Assembly (NCBI GenBank): GCA_903877095.1
Contig: CAIRCP010000130.1
Span: 1-46,972 of the forward strand
From: an uncultured Actinomycetes bacterium
GTDB taxonomy: Bacteria > Actinomycetota > Actinomycetes > Mycobacteriales > Mycobacteriaceae
DNA length: 46,972 nucleotides
Direction: 5' to 3'
Positions 26,509 through 36,408 of the stretch are shown one piece after another; the stretch's first letter is position 1; every line of letters begins with the position of its first letter. The position numbers and the translations under genes are program-made. Below the pieces are notes generated by a model, which searched no databases, had not been told where the DNA came from, and saw nothing but the letters and a program-made list of their open reading frames with translations.

Positions 26509-26910
26509 TTGAAGAAACTGTTCCTCACGGTCGGCTGCGGTGCGGCCACCGGTGCGGTGGCGATCACCCTGGGTATCGGATCGGTCCATGCCGCCCCCAG
26601 CGACAACTCCACTTTCAACGTGGTGGGCGAGCCCTACGCGAAAGCGGTGGCCATCCTGCGGGCGCAGGGGGTTAAAGCCACGTTCGGCGGTTCGGTGGGC
26701 AGCGACGTACCGCAGGCGCAGTGCATCGTGGCGAGCGAGAAAGTGATGTCCGGCCACATCCAGCTGTCGCTGGACTGCACCGAAGCCGCCCAGCCTCAGC
26801 CCCAGCAGCCGGCCACCACCGCCACCTCAGGCGCGGCGACGTCCCAGACCGCGCGGCCGACGCCCGGTGCACCCGGTGTCGTCACCGTCATTCCGAAACA
26901 GGTGGGCTGA
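26509..26910 (+). CDS. Small secreted protein with PASTA-like domain
   Basis: A 133-residue exported protein. The signal peptide covers residues 1-28 (MKKLFLTVGCG...SVHA-APS). A compact domain at 34-90 has a PASTA-like pattern (VVGEPYAKAVAILRAQGVKATFGG) with one disulfide candidate (CIVA/LDC). A low-complexity Gln/Ala/Thr/Pro tail ends the protein. Similar small secreted proteins are common in mycobacteria and have no assigned function; PASTA folds bind peptidoglycan fragments in other proteins. The start is TTG 26509 with an AGGAAGG ribosome site. The preceding 130 bases after the photolyase hold no gene. Confidence 0.75.
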   Translation: MKKLFLTVGCGAATGAVAITLGIGSVHAAPSDNSTFNVVGEPYAKAVAILRAQGVKATFGGSVGSDVPQAQCIVASEKVMSGHIQLSLDCTEAAQPQPQQPATTATSGAATSQTARPTPGAPGVVTVIPKQVG

Positions 26911-26973
26911 CCCTCCCTCTCCCCGCCGTAACCGGGTTTAAGCTCGGTGGCAACGTCTCGCGCGGGAGGTGTC

Positions 26974-27875
26974 ATGTTGCGGCCACGCCGTTTCACCCGG
27001 GAAATCACCCCGGTCCGGTACAGATCCACGCCCGTAAGGTGGACTTCGACGTGACCGGCGTCCCGGTGCAGTGGATTCCCGGCCACCCGGTCGCCTCCAA
27101 CATGGTCAGCCTGCTCAACGTCGTCCTGCCGGTCGCCGAACGCTGGTTCGTCTCCACCTACAACGAGGCCCTGCCCCTGGTCAAAGACCCGAAGCTGGCC
27201 GAGGATATGCGCGGCTTCATCGGTCAGGAAGCCGTCCACGCCGACACCCATGATCGGATGCTGCAGGAGTGGATGATCGCCGGCGGCGTCAACCCGCGGC
27301 CGATTCTGGAACAGATGAACCACATCTTCGAGAAGACGTTGGCGCCCAGCACATCGGCCGATCCGAAACGCCGCTTCAACCAACTCTGCGAACGGCTGTG
27401 GCTCATCGCGGCGATCGAGCATTACACCGCACTGCTGGGCGACTTCGCGCTCAACTGCACGTGGGACGACTACGACGCAGATCCCACCCTGGTCGATCTG
27501 TTCCGCTGGCACGGCAGCGAGGAAGTCGAACACCGCTGCGTGGCCCAGGACATCGCGACCTACTTCCACGACAGCTACCCGGCCCGGATCCGGGCGATGG
27601 TGATCGCCGCGATGACGATGGCCACCTTCTTCGAACGCGGCACCTGGTACCTGTGCCGCAAAGACCCGGCGTTGACCGGGATCACCTGGCGGGAGATCCA
27701 GCGGATGCGCCGCCGCGACTCCGAACTCGGCCTGCTGCCCACGTACCGGACGTTGTTCGGCACCAACACTTTTGCGTATTTCCGACCGGGATTCCACCCC
27801 GATCACATGGGCTCCACCGCGCAGGCCGTCGCCTATCTGGCCAGCTCACCGGCGGCCCGGGCGGCCACCCCGTAG
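26974..27875 (+). CDS. Ferritin-like diiron protein (PF10118 'metal-dependent hydrolase'), apparent frameshift near start
   Basis: A protein of about 300 residues in the PF10118 family. Helices carry two ExxH motifs (GQEAVHAD, EEVEHRCV) plus Glu in AERWF and IEHY, the pattern of a four-helix diiron carboxylate site. The natural start appears to be ATG 26974, with GGGAGG 4-9 bases upstream and the N-terminus MLRPRRFTREITPVRYR. That frame, however, runs into a stop at 27049. The conserved frame (IHARKVDFDV...) starts one base out of register at about 27022-27024, so a single base seems to be missing. Without a frameshift the first in-frame start in this region is GTG 27039. The reductase gene begins at the next base after the stop, which suggests an oxygenase-reductase pair. 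Confidence 0.75.
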
Positions 27876-28949
27876 ATGGTGCTGCACCGGTTGCGGTCGG
27901 CTCCGGCACCGCTGATCTCCCTCGCCGACGCCGCCATCACCGGCCTATGGGCGGTGGTCGGCCTGCGCCGCCCCGGCACGCTGCCCGAACGCGACCGGAC
28001 ACTGCGACTGCGCGTCGCCGGCCGCGAGGTGGTCGCCCGCGACGAAAATGTCGTCGCCCTTACGTTGACCTCGGCAGACGGTTCAACGCTGCCGGCCTGG
28101 CATCCCGGCGCGCATCTGGACATCCACCTGCCCAGCGGTCGAATCCGGCAGTATTCGCTGTGTGGTGATCCGTTGCGCCGCAACGAATATCGCATCGCCG
28201 TGCGGCGCATCCCGAACGGCGGTGGCGGATCGATCGAGGTGCACGACGCGCTGCCGGTCGGATCGACCGTGACGACCAGCGGCCCACGAAATGCCTTCCC
28301 GCTCAGCGTCCCCGGCTACGGATCACCGACCCAGCGGGTGCGCTTCATCGCCGGCGGTATCGGCATCACGCCGATCCTGCCGATGCTCGGCACCGCTGAG
28401 CGACTCGGCATCAACTGGTCGATGATCCACGTCGGGCGCAGCGCGGAGAGCATTCCGTTCCTCGACGAGGTGCGGCGCTTCGGCGAGCGGATCGAGATCC
28501 GCACCGACGACGTCGACGGCATCCCCGGCGCCGACGACCTTCTCGGCGAATGCCCGGATGGCACAACGGTTTACGCTTGCGGTCCAGCCGAAATGCTCAC
28601 CGCCGTGCGGCAGCGTCTGGTCGGCCGCGACGATGTCGAACTGCACTACGAGCGGTTCGCCGCCCCGCCCGTCATCGATGGCAGCCCGTTCTCGGTCACC
28701 ATCGGCTCCACGGGTGCGCGGGTGGACGTCGGCCCGGACGAGACCCTGCTGGCCGCGTTACAACGGGCCGGCGCCGGGGTTCCGTACTCGTGTCAGCAGG
28801 GTTTCTGCGGCACCTGCCGCACCCGGGTGCTCGCCGGCATCGTCGATCACCGGGACACCCTGCTCACCGCCCCCGAACGCGACGCCGGGATGATGCTGAC
28901 CTGCGTGTCACGCGCTCCGGCCGGGGGGGACCTGACCCTGGATCTCTAG
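27876..28949 (+). CDS. Flavin/NAD reductase with C-terminal 2Fe-2S ferredoxin (phthalate-dioxygenase-reductase type)
   Basis: A 357-residue electron-transfer protein. After about 45 N-terminal residues come the flavin-binding barrel with RQYSLCG (about 89-95), the NAD domain with GGIGITPI (about 162-169) and YACGPAEM, and a plant-type ferredoxin at 270-357 with CQQGFCGTC...LTC ligands. This domain order belongs to the phthalate dioxygenase/vanillate demethylase reductases, which pass electrons from NAD(P)H to an oxygenase. Its ATG follows directly on the stop of the diiron protein gene, so that protein is the obvious electron acceptor. It converges with the next gene. Confidence 0.92.
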   Translation: MVLHRLRSAPAPLISLADAAITGLWAVVGLRRPGTLPERDRTLRLRVAGREVVARDENVVALTLTSADGSTLPAWHPGAHLDIHLPSGRIRQYSLCGDPLRRNEYRIAVRRIPNGGGGSIEVHDALPVGSTVTTSGPRNAFPLSVPGYGSPTQRVRFIAGGIGITPILPMLGTAERLGINWSMIHVGRSAESIPFLDEVRRFGERIEIRTDDVDGIPGADDLLGECPDGTTVYACGPAEMLTAVRQRLVGRDDVELHYERFAAPPVIDGSPFSVTIGSTGARVDVGPDETLLAALQRAGAGVPYSCQQGFCGTCRTRVLAGIVDHRDTLLTAPERDAGMMLTCVSRAPAGGDLTLDL

Positions 28950-28960
28950 CCCTCGATCCT

Positions 28961-29524
28961 TCAGCCAAGGTCCCAGGCTTCGGCGACCTGGGTGCTGACG
29001 TCGATGATCTTCGCCTGCTGGGATGCCGGGCTGTCGATCTCCTCGGCGACGTAGGCGGCGACGAACCGGCGGATCTCCCCGTCGACCCCCCCGATGATCC
29101 GAACAATCTCACCGCGAAGGGATTTCGAGGTCACATGCACGGCGATGTCCGACGGCCGGGGCTTGGCGACGTCAATCACGATCAGTAGTGGTTCGGCCGC
29201 CCGCGCGGTGGCCCGCAGAGCGATGTCGCCGTCGACCATGAACCGTTGCTTGTCCAGACGCAGATCCACGATCAGTTCGATCAGCAGCGGGATACGCACG
29301 GCGAAGGTGATGGTCTCGCCGAGATTGCGCCGCACGTGCGGCTGCTGGATACGGACCCGCGCGGTGACCTTCGCCAGGCCGGCCGGGCCCTGCGACATCG
29401 GCCCCATGGTGATGTCGCCGCCGGCGATTTCGGCGAAGGCGGCAGCCACGCGCTCCTCGGTCACCGCCACCTCGAAGAATCGACGACCGAATTCCTCGTA
29501 GGTCATGAAGCTGTGCGTGTACAT
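28961..29524 (-). CDS. Conserved mycobacterial protein of unknown function
   Basis: A 187-residue soluble protein that I do not recognise by name. It begins MYTHSFMTYEEFGRRFFEVAV and alternates beta-strand-like hydrophobic and charged stretches (VTARVRIQQPHVRR, ITFAVRIPLLIELIVDLRL, RFMVDGDIALRATA). It ends in a helix with EIRRFVAAYVAEEI. The pattern suggests a sheet-rich lipid- or ligand-binding fold, but there is no diagnostic motif. There is no signal peptide or membrane helix. Start is ATG 29524. It stands downstream of dtd on the same strand after 78 bases and converges with the reductase gene. Confidence 0.7.
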   Translation of the reverse strand: MYTHSFMTYEEFGRRFFEVAVTEERVAAAFAEIAGGDITMGPMSQGPAGLAKVTARVRIQQPHVRRNLGETITFAVRIPLLIELIVDLRLDKQRFMVDGDIALRATARAAEPLLIVIDVAKPRPSDIAVHVTSKSLRGEIVRIIGGVDGEIRRFVAAYVAEEIDSPASQQAKIIDVSTQVAEAWDLG

Positions 29525-29602
29525 AAGGCCCTACTTTCTCACGTCGGCTCGTGCCGGCGGGGCGCAGATCGGTAACAAAAGAGCATCCGGGAGCAGTGCC
29601 GA

Positions 29603-30034
29603 TCACAACTCCAACATCACCGTGACCGGGCCGTCGTTGACCAGCGCGAGCTCCATGTGGGCGCCGAACACCCCGGTCTGCACGTCGGCGCCCAAGGCGC
29701 GCAACGCGTCTGCGAACGCCGACACCAGAGGTTCGGCCGTTGCGGCGGGGGCGGCCGCATTCCAGGACGGCCGCCGGCCCTTCACCGTGTTGGCGTAGAG
29801 CGTGAACTGACTGACCACCAGGACCGGTGCCCCGACCTCGGCGGCGGACCGTTGCTGATCGAGGATCCTTAGCTGCCAGAGCTGTTCGGCCATCCGGCCG
29901 GCGAGCTCGGCGTCATCGGTGTGGGTCACCCCGACCAGTGCCAGCAGACCCTGACCGGCGGGGCGGATCGAACCGACCACCTCGCCATCGACGGTCACCG
30001 AGGCGGAGGTGACCCGTTGCACCAGAACCCGCAT
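29603..30034 (-). CDS. dtd: D-aminoacyl-tRNA deacylase
   Basis: A 143-residue enzyme that removes D-amino acids (and glycine) from mischarged tRNAs. The family motifs SQFTLY (residues 75-80) and the C-terminal NDGPVT (133-138), which build the active-site cross at the dimer interface, are present. Length and sequence match Rv1897c. The ATG at 30034 is 5 bases after the aldehyde dehydrogenase stop, so the two are one transcript. The frame is open further upstream, but that part is antisense-like sequence over the dehydrogenase. Confidence 0.95.
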   Translation of the reverse strand: MRVLVQRVTSASVTVDGEVVGSIRPAGQGLLALVGVTHTDDAELAGRMAEQLWQLRILDQQRSAAEVGAPVLVVSQFTLYANTVKGRRPSWNAAAPAATAEPLVSAFADALRALGADVQTGVFGAHMELALVNDGPVTVMLEL

Positions 30035-30039
30035 GGACG

Positions 30040-31473
30040 TCAGTCGGCAGCGTGACGCCCGTAGCCGACGATGCCCTTGATCTCGAAGAAGTCGTGGAAG
30101 CCGAATTCTCCCCATTCCCGGCCGTTTCCGCTGTGCTTGTACCCGCCGAACGGAGCGGCGATGTCGATTGCGTGATTGATCGCGACCGTGCCCGCCCGGA
30201 TCCGCCGCGCAACGGCGCGGGCCTGGTCCGGGTCGGCGCCCGAGACGTAGCCGTAGAGCCCGTAATCGGTGTCGTTGCCGATCGCCACCGCCTGATCGAG
30301 ATCGTCGTAACCCAAGATGCACAGGACCGGGCCGAAGATCTCCTCGCGGGCGATGGTCATGCCGTTGCTGACATTGGCGAAGACGGTCGGCCGGACGTAG
30401 TAGCCGACGTCCAGACCGTCGGGCCGTCCCGGTCCGCCCGCGACGAGTTCGGCCCCCTCATCGATACCGGTCTGGATGAGCCGCTGAATCCTGTCGAACT
30501 GGACAAGCGACGCCACCGGACCGAGTGCCCTGGGGTCGGCCGGTTCGCCGACCCGGATCTTCGCGGCTGTCGCGGCCGCAGCGGCCGCCGCCTCGTCCAT
30601 CCGGGCCGCGGGAACCAGCATCCGCGACGGCGCATTGCAACTCTGTCCGCTGTTGAGCATCATCGCCGTCACTCCGGATGCGACGCTGCGAGGCAGGGTC
30701 TCGTCGTCGAGAACGATGAGCGGGCTCTTGCCGCCGAGTTCCTGGGCGACCCGTTTGACGGTGGGTGCGGCATTCCGGGCGACCTCGACACCGGCCCGGG
30801 TGGACCCGGTGAAGGACACCATATCGACGTCCGGATGGCTGGACAGCGCGACGCCGACGCCGAGGCCGTCGCCGTAGACCATGTTGAACGCCCCGGCCGG
30901 AACGCCCGCGGCATGGATGACCTCGGTGAAGATCTGCGCGGAGAACGGCGCCACCTCAGACGGCTTGAGCACCATTGTGCAACCGGCCGCGAGCGCCGGA
31001 TAGACCTTGCAGGCGATCTGGTTCAGCGGCCAGTTCCAGGGCGTGATCAGGCCGCACACTCCGATCGGTTCCCGGACCACAAGTGTGGAACCGCGGGTCT
31101 CTTCGAAGGAGAAGTTCTTCAGGACGTCGATCGTGGTAACCAGGTGGCCGACGCCCATCTGTACCTGCGGGCCGGCCGCCAGCGCGGGCGGCGCGCCCAT
31201 CTCCTCGCTCACCGCCTCAGCGAGATCAGCCGACCGGCAGTGGTATTCGGCGAGCAGGGCGGCCAACAGGTCGAGGCGCTCCGCCCGGCTACTCTGCGAC
31301 CAGGTGGCGAACGCACTGCGCGCCGCTGATACGGCGTCGTCCACATCGGCTGATCCGCCCAGTGCGATCCGGCCGCAGACCTGCTCGGTAGCCGGGTTCT
31401 CGACGTCGAGAAGCCGCAGTTCCGCGGGGTCCACCCACCGGCCGTCGATGTAGTGCTTCAGATATTCGCGCAT
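30040..31473 (-). CDS. NAD(P)-dependent aldehyde dehydrogenase
   Basis: A 477-residue aldehyde dehydrogenase. Features are TPWNWPLNQ (Asn oxyanion residue), the glycine motif FTGSTRAG, the general base in ELGGKSP and the catalytic cysteine in [23 protein letters not shown] and the C-terminal [15 protein letters not shown] complete the fold. The substrate range cannot be told from sequence. I use ATG 31473 ([13 protein letters not shown]); the longer frame to 31614 adds a cysteine-rich stretch not seen in the family. dtd follows directly. The 279-base upstream region likely holds the promoter. Confidence 0.92.
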   Translation of the reverse strand: MREYLKHYIDGRWVDPAELRLLDVENPATEQVCGRIALGGSADVDDAVSAARSAFATWSQSSRAERLDLLAALLAEYHCRSADLAEAVSEEMGAPPALAAGPQVQMGVGHLVTTIDVLKNFSFEETRGSTLVVREPIGVCGLITPWNWPLNQIACKVYPALAAGCTMVLKPSEVAPFSAQIFTEVIHAAGVPAGAFNMVYGDGLGVGVALSSHPDVDMVSFTGSTRAGVEVARNAAPTVKRVAQELGGKSPLIVLDDETLPRSVASGVTAMMLNSGQSCNAPSRMLVPAARMDEAAAAAAATAAKIRVGEPADPRALGPVASLVQFDRIQRLIQTGIDEGAELVAGGPGRPDGLDVGYYVRPTVFANVSNGMTIAREEIFGPVLCILGYDDLDQAVAIGNDTDYGLYGYVSGADPDQARAVARRIRAGTVAINHAIDIAAPFGGYKHSGNGREWGEFGFHDFFEIKGIVGYGRHAAD

Positions 31474-31752
31474 GAGGCCATCCTGCCCGACCACCGATCG
31501 GATGTAGCTCAAATCACACAAACACCGTCGATGAGACGCACCACACTGTGACGCGGCGAATTCCCCGTACGTTCGCATGATCGAAATCCGGGCTACCGCA
31601 TAACGGTACTGCATCGGCTGATGTCAAATGCTCTGCTAACCAGTTGATTTGGGATTCCGTTTGTGTCTCAGCGCAGTTATCACTCTGTGCGCGAATGGCT
31701 TTACCCGAGGTCAAGGCATGTGTTTTTCGAAAAGTGAGTCACACCACAGACT
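31474..31752. other. Divergent intergenic region, no gene seen
   Basis: These 279 bases separate the minus-strand aldehyde dehydrogenase from the plus-strand NlpC/P60 gene and are visibly less GC-rich than the genes. I see a 10-base palindrome TTTTCGAAAA at 31724-31733 and no convincing promoter pair or RNA fold. It must contain promoters for both directions. Confidence 0.5.
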
Positions 31753-32415
31753 TTGGTAAACAGCACATTCGTTGTTAGCGTCGTCGTCATGTTTGGTCTC
31801 GCAGCATTGCTGGCACTCATTTCGCAGGTGTCCGGGACGCCCTACATTCCCGGCGGGGATTCCCCCGCTGGAACGGACTGCTCCGGACTGGCGTCATGGG
31901 TCGCCAACGTCGCCTCCGGCAGACCGGCCTACGGAAGCAGGTTCAACACCGGCAACATGGAGTCTGCGCTGCTGGCCCGCGGGTTCCACTACGGTTCGGC
32001 TCCCGGCGCCGTGGTGATCGGGTGGAACGGTGGCCACGCCGCGGTGACGCTGCCTGACGGCACTCCGGTCTCCAGCGGGGAGTCCGGCGCCGGCGTTCGG
32101 ATCGGCGGCGGCGGCGCCTACCAGCCGCAGTTCTCCCGCCACATGTACCTGCCCGTGCAGGCCGAGCGGATTGACACCCCGCCGGAAGCGGCGCCGGAGG
32201 CCGCTCCGGCACCCGAGGCGGCACGGCCTTTCGAGCCCGCACCCGCGTCCGAGGCGGCTCCGCCCATCGATGCTTTCCCGGCTGCCGACGGCGCCGTCAT
32301 CGAACTGACCACGGCCGTTCCCCCGGCGGACGCCGCACCCGGCCCGGTCGAGACACCGGCCCCGATTGACGCACCGGCCCCCCCGGCGGATCCGGCGCTG
32401 CCCCTGCCCGCGTAG
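31753..32415 (+). CDS. Secreted NlpC/P60-like cysteine peptidase with Pro/Ala-rich tail
   Basis: A 220-residue exported protein. The N-terminal hydrophobic segment (VVVMFGLAALLALISQVSG) serves as signal or anchor. Residues about 30-125 show a small NlpC/P60-type fold: the nucleophile in GTDCSGLASWVA and the histidine in GWNGGHAAVTL. Residues 138-220 are almost only Pro, Ala, Glu and Asp. Peptidoglycan peptide cleavage is the likely activity; related catalytic domains occur in mycobacterial Rip proteins and phage lysins. The start may be TTG 31753 or ATG 31789 (MFGLAALLAL); neither has a clear ribosome site. A strong hairpin follows the stop. Confidence 0.75.
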   Translation: MVNSTFVVSVVVMFGLAALLALISQVSGTPYIPGGDSPAGTDCSGLASWVANVASGRPAYGSRFNTGNMESALLARGFHYGSAPGAVVIGWNGGHAAVTLPDGTPVSSGESGAGVRIGGGGAYQPQFSRHMYLPVQAERIDTPPEAAPEAAPAPEAARPFEPAPASEAAPPIDAFPAADGAVIELTTAVPPADAAPGPVETPAPIDAPAPPADPALPLPA

Positions 32416-32443
32416 CACCTGACCAACACCGACCCGACAAGGC

Positions 32444-32466
32444 GCAGGCCACCCATGGTGGCCTGC
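32444..32466 (+). terminator. Strong 10-bp hairpin terminator
   Basis: GCAGGCCACC (32444-32453) and GGTGGCCTGC (32457-32466) form a perfect 10-bp stem with a CAT loop, 28 bases after the stop of the NlpC/P60 gene and ahead of the isocitrate lyase promoter. No T-run follows, which is usual for mycobacteria. Confidence 0.7.
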
Positions 32467-32577
32467 GGCCTTCGGCATTCTTCTGCCGATACCCCGCGGG
32501 GCTGTCCGGCGGCCGAGGGAGTTAGATGGAAATCACATCGTCGAATGTCAGTTCTCACGCGCTCAAAAGGAGCACCC

Positions 32578-34863
32578 ATGTCCACCGTCGAGTCGCCCGC
32601 ACCGACCCAGATTTCCGATGAGGTCGCCGACACTCAGCGCTACTTCGACAGCCCCCGATTCCAGGGCATCACCCGGCTATACACCGCACGCCAGGTCGTC
32701 GAACAGCGCGGCACGATCCCGGTCGACTACACCGTCGCCAGGGAAGCCTCCAAGGCGTTCCATGCCCGGCTTCGCGAGCTGTTCGCCCAGCAGAAGTCCA
32801 TCACCACTTTCGGCCCGTACTCGCCGGGCCAGGCCGTGACGATGAAGCGCTGCGGCATCGAGGGCATCTACCTCGGCGGCTGGGCCACCTCGGCGAAGGG
32901 CTCTACGACCGAGGACCCGGGCCCGGACCTGGCCAGCTATCCGCTCAGCCAGGTGCCCGACGAGGCGGCCGGCCTGGTCCGCGCGCTGTTGACCGCTGAC
33001 CGCAACCAGCAGTTCCTGCGCCTGCAGATGACCGATGAGCAGCGGGCCGCCACCCCGGTCGTCGACTACCGGCCCTTCATCATCGCCGACGCCGACACCG
33101 GCCACGGCGGAGATCCCCACGTGCGCAACCTGATTCGTCGGTTCGTCGAGGCCGGCGTGTCGGGATACCACATCGAGGACCAGCGACCGGGGACCAAGAA
33201 ATGCGGCCACCAGGGCGGCAAGGTGCTGGTGCCGTCCGACGAGCAGATCAAGCGGCTCAACACCGCCCGCTTCCAACTCGACATCATGGGTGTCCCGGGC
33301 ATCATCGTGGCCCGCACCGACGCCGAAGCAGCCAACCTCATCGACGGACGCGCCGACGAACGCGACCAGCCCTTCCTCCTCGGCGCCACCAATCTGGCTG
33401 TGCCGCCCTACAAGTCGTGCTTCCTGGCGATGCTGCGACGGTTCCACACCCAAGGCGTCACCGAACTCAACGGTCACCTGCTCTACGCGCTGGCACAGGA
33501 CGAGTACGCTCGCGCCGACGCCTGGCTGGCCAGCCACGGCATCACCGCCCAGATCGACGAAGCCGCCGGCGCTTGGACCGCGTCGCGTCAGGGATCTCTC
33601 GACGTGCTGTTCGATCGCGTGGAGTCGGCATTCGTCGACGCCTGGCAGAACGATGCGGCGCTGGAAACCTACGGCAACGCCGTCGCCGAGGTGTTGCGGT
33701 TCAAGGACCGTGAGGGCGAGGCGCTGGCCATGAAGCCGGCCGACTGGCTCGAGTTCGCCACGACCGCCCCGCTGAACAATGCACGGGCCAAGGCGCTGCA
33801 ACTCGGCGTCGATGCGCCGTGGGACTGCGAATTAGCCCGCACCCCGGAGGGGTACTACCAGGTGCGTGGCGGAATCCCCTATGCGATCGCGAAATCCCTT
33901 GCCGCAGCGCCCTTCGCGGACCTGCTGTGGATGGAGACCAAGACCGCGGATCTGGCCGACGCCCGCGAGTTCGCCGAGGCTGTCCACGCCGTCTATCCGG
34001 ACAAGATGCTGGCCTACAACCTGTCCCCGTCGTTCAACTGGGACACCACCGGGATGAACGACGACGAGATGCGCGCGTTCCCCGAGGAGATCGGGAAGAT
34101 GGGCTTCGTCTTCAACTTCATGACCTACGGCGGCCACCAGATCGACGGCGTCGCCGCCGAGGAGTTCGCCACGGCCCTGCGTCAGGACGGCATGCTGGCG
34201 CTGGCCCGGCTGCAGCGCAAGATGCGGCTGATCGAATCGCCCTACCGCACCCCGCAGACCCTGGTGGGCGGGCCGCGCAGCGACGCCGCTCTGGCCGCGT
34301 CGTCGGGGCGCACCGCGACCACCAAGTCGATGGGCAAGGGTTCCACCCAGACGCAGCACCTGGTGCAGACCGAGGTGCCCAAGAAGCTGCTGGAGGACTG
34401 GCTGGCACTGTGGAGCGAGCACTACAAGCTGGGCGAGCGCCTGCGTGTCCAGCTGCGCCCGCGCCGCTCCGGCTCAAACCTGTTGGAGCTGAGCATCTTC
34501 GGCGACAACGAGGACGAGAAACTCGCCGACGTGGTGTTCGACCCGATCACCGACCGGCAGGGCCGCAGCATCCTGACCGTGCGCGACCAGAACACCTACT
34601 CCGCCAAGCTGCGCCAGAAGCGGCTCATGACGCTGGTTCACCTATGGCTGGTGCACCGCTTCAAGGCCGACGCGGTCTACTACGTCACGCCCACCGAGGA
34701 CAACAAGTACCAGACCGAAAAGATGCAGGCGCACGGGATCTTCAGCAACGTCAACAAGGACGTCGGCGAGATCATTGTGGCCGACGTGAACCAGGCCCGG
34801 ATCGCCGAACTGCTGGCCGCGGACCGGTCCGCGCTGCAGAAGCTGATCCGCAAAGAGGACTAG
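32578..34863 (+). CDS. aceA2: Isocitrate lyase, long form (AceA2/Icl2)
   Basis: A 761-residue isocitrate lyase of the long mycobacterial type, cleaving isocitrate to succinate and glyoxylate in the glyoxylate shunt and methylcitrate cycle. The catalytic signature KKCGHQ is near residue 203; [11 protein letters not shown] and VARTDAEAA shape the Mg/isocitrate site. The C-terminal ~150 residues are the extra domain of Icl2. In M. tuberculosis H37Rv the counterpart is split into Rv1915/Rv1916; here it is a single intact frame. The ATG at 32578 has AAAAGGAG just upstream. Its stop codon is directly followed by the stop of the convergent 13E12 gene. Confidence 0.94.
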   Translation: MSTVESPAPTQISDEVADTQRYFDSPRFQGITRLYTARQVVEQRGTIPVDYTVAREASKAFHARLRELFAQQKSITTFGPYSPGQAVTMKRCGIEGIYLGGWATSAKGSTTEDPGPDLASYPLSQVPDEAAGLVRALLTADRNQQFLRLQMTDEQRAATPVVDYRPFIIADADTGHGGDPHVRNLIRRFVEAGVSGYHIEDQRPGTKKCGHQGGKVLVPSDEQIKRLNTARFQLDIMGVPGIIVARTDAEAANLIDGRADERDQPFLLGATNLAVPPYKSCFLAMLRRFHTQGVTELNGHLLYALAQDEYARADAWLASHGITAQIDEAAGAWTASRQGSLDVLFDRVESAFVDAWQNDAALETYGNAVAEVLRFKDREGEALAMKPADWLEFATTAPLNNARAKALQLGVDAPWDCELARTPEGYYQVRGGIPYAIAKSLAAAPFADLLWMETKTADLADAREFAEAVHAVYPDKMLAYNLSPSFNWDTTGMNDDEMRAFPEEIGKMGFVFNFMTYGGHQIDGVAAEEFATALRQDGMLALARLQRKMRLIESPYRTPQTLVGGPRSDAALAASSGRTATTKSMGKGSTQTQHLVQTEVPKKLLEDWLALWSEHYKLGERLRVQLRPRRSGSNLLELSIFGDNEDEKLADVVFDPITDRQGRSILTVRDQNTYSAKLRQKRLMTLVHLWLVHRFKADAVYYVTPTEDNKYQTEKMQAHGIFSNVNKDVGEIIVADVNQARIAELLAADRSALQKLIRKED

Positions 34864-35883
34864 CTAGAAGGGCGGCGGGTCGGCGGCCCAACGAGCCTCG
34901 TTGACGCCGCGCTCCCACGCGATGCGTGTCGCGCGTTCGGCCGCTCGGGTCCGTTTACGGGTGGGCATGAGCATGGTCCTGTCCCGGCGCGGATCGTCCG
35001 GTAGTGGGACGACGACACTGAGTTCTTGAGTCGGCATGGCCAGCTGCGGAAAGAACATCGCACCGCCCGGTGTGGTCGTATACCTGCGTCCCGCCGGAGA
35101 CGTCCACACGATGGTGCCGTCACTGAACTGCCCTTCCCGCCAACCGTTTTGACCGGACCAGAAGGTCTTGAGCAGGTGGTGCGCACGGCACTTCAGCGAT
35201 AGGTTCGAGGGGTGAGTTGGGCCGCCGAGCCGGTAGGGAATGGTGTGGTCGATATCGCAGACTTCGGCCGGTTTGTCGCAACCCGGGAAGCGGCAGCACA
35301 GATCGCCCCAGAACTCGGCCAGTCCGTCTTGTCCGGACCCGATCTCGATGTGACGGTCCGCAGTGGAGCGTCGGGCAACCCGTTCGGCCGCCGGGTCGAG
35401 GTCGCGAACCCACCAATCGACCGCTTCGGCGATTCGGGCTCTTGCGAGGGTGTTCCACTGTGGGGTCTTGACGGCAAGGCGGGCGTCGATCGCGGCGAGA
35501 ATCGCCGGATCGGTGATCAACCCGGTACGGAACACCGCTACCGCGATGACCCGGAAATCGACCTCCCCGTGAGCAAATGCTTCACCAAGTTTCGGCAGCC
35601 GCTCAAGCAGTTCGAGTCCATAATTCATCTGTACGGACGCCCGCGCCCGGCTGATTCCCAACTCGGCGCCTACTTCCGCCGCGACGGCCTCCCAGTTGTC
35701 GATGCACCACTGCTCCCGATCGGCGGCATCCACCGCGGACATCCGAAGCTGGCACAGCCTTCCGGCCGCCAGCAGCCGACGAGCGATCGAAATCCGCTCA
35801 GCACGCTGGGCGCCGGCCATCTCGGCCAACAGCCACTCCTCGCTCTCCGATTCGAACATGCTTGCGATGCTAGCGGCAACCAC
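34864..35883 (-). CDS. 13E12-repeat family protein (DUF222/HNH), internally shortened
   Basis: A 339-residue member of the mycobacterial REP13E12 family. The N-terminal DUF222 part (residues 1-180) is followed directly by the HNH nuclease segment: CCRFPGC, CDIDHTIPYRLGG, NLSLKCRAHHLLKT. Full family members run to about 450-500 residues. Here the stretch between ADRHIEI...EFWG and the CRFPGCD motif is missing, apparently by an in-frame deletion of roughly 100 or more residues. The HNH motif itself is intact. The family's function is unproven, although copies serve as phage-like integration sites in mycobacteria. The start is GTG 35883 or ATG 35859. Confidence 0.8.
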   Translation of the reverse strand: MVAASIASMFESESEEWLLAEMAGAQRAERISIARRLLAAGRLCQLRMSAVDAADREQWCIDNWEAVAAEVGAELGISRARASVQMNYGLELLERLPKLGEAFAHGEVDFRVIAVAVFRTGLITDPAILAAIDARLAVKTPQWNTLARARIAEAVDWWVRDLDPAAERVARRSTADRHIEIGSGQDGLAEFWGDLCCRFPGCDKPAEVCDIDHTIPYRLGGPTHPSNLSLKCRAHHLLKTFWSGQNGWREGQFSDGTIVWTSPAGRRYTTTPGGAMFFPQLAMPTQELSVVVPLPDDPRRDRTMLMPTRKRTRAAERATRIAWERGVNEARWAADPPPF

Positions 35884-35967
35884 CGTCGGAAGACGCGCTG
35901 CCGTTCTTCAGCTGTGGATAGATGCTGATCTGTGCAAAACGCGGCGCGGCGGGATACTGCTACCCCG

Positions 35968-36387
35968 CTATCGCACCACCACGTCACTGGGCAGCCGCGG
36001 GGCCCCGAGCGCGTCGCGGTGCGACGGCGGCCGCCGGCCGGATTCGTCCGTAATGCCATAGCGCGCAGCGAGTTCCGCGCCGATCACGGTCTGGCCAGAC
36101 AGGTCCGCCAGTCCAGGATCGCGATAGAGCGCGTCGATGATCCGGCCGGTGAACTCCGGGGTCTCGGCGTGCTCGGCGAAAGCGGCCAGGGCCGCGGGCT
36201 TTTCGGCGAAGGCGGCCCGCATGCGCTCGGTCAGCAAGATGCCCATCCACACCGACACCGTGGCTACATTGGTGCCGCGGAAGTCCACAGCCATGTCAGC
36301 GGCCATCTTGTCCACGCCGACCTTCTGCGCGCCGTAGGCGGGACCGTGCCGTGTGTTGAGCAGAAAGAACCCGACTCGGCCAAACAC
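35968..36387 (-). pseudogene. 3' fragment of a short-chain dehydrogenase gene
   Basis: This frame repeats the last ~125 codons of the intact short-chain dehydrogenase gene at 37204-38034, from the active-site region HGPAYGAQK to the stop. Homology ends abruptly at about 36349; beyond it the frame reads unrelated sequence (MFGRVGFFLLNTR). The Rossmann cofactor half is absent, so it cannot be a working enzyme. Comparison with the intact copy gives about 7 residue changes in 125, against about 32 base changes. Confidence 0.8.
35971..36349. repeat. Direct repeat, left copy (379 bp)
   Basis: The left copy of a 379-bp direct repeat, aligned without gaps to 37207-37585. By hand I count about 32 mismatches (about 92% identity). 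The first 150 bases, the 3' end of the dehydrogenase gene, differ at only about 5 positions; the rest is near 88%. Confidence 0.88.
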
Positions 36388-36408
36388 AAACTGTAGTAGC
36401 TAACTGGA

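Noticed and set aside
31500..31752. Possible CRP/GlxR site or leader RNA in the region before the NlpC/P60 gene
   Set aside because: TGTGA and TCACA half-sites exist but not at the spacing of the known TGTGAN6TCACA palindrome, and no stable fold was found.
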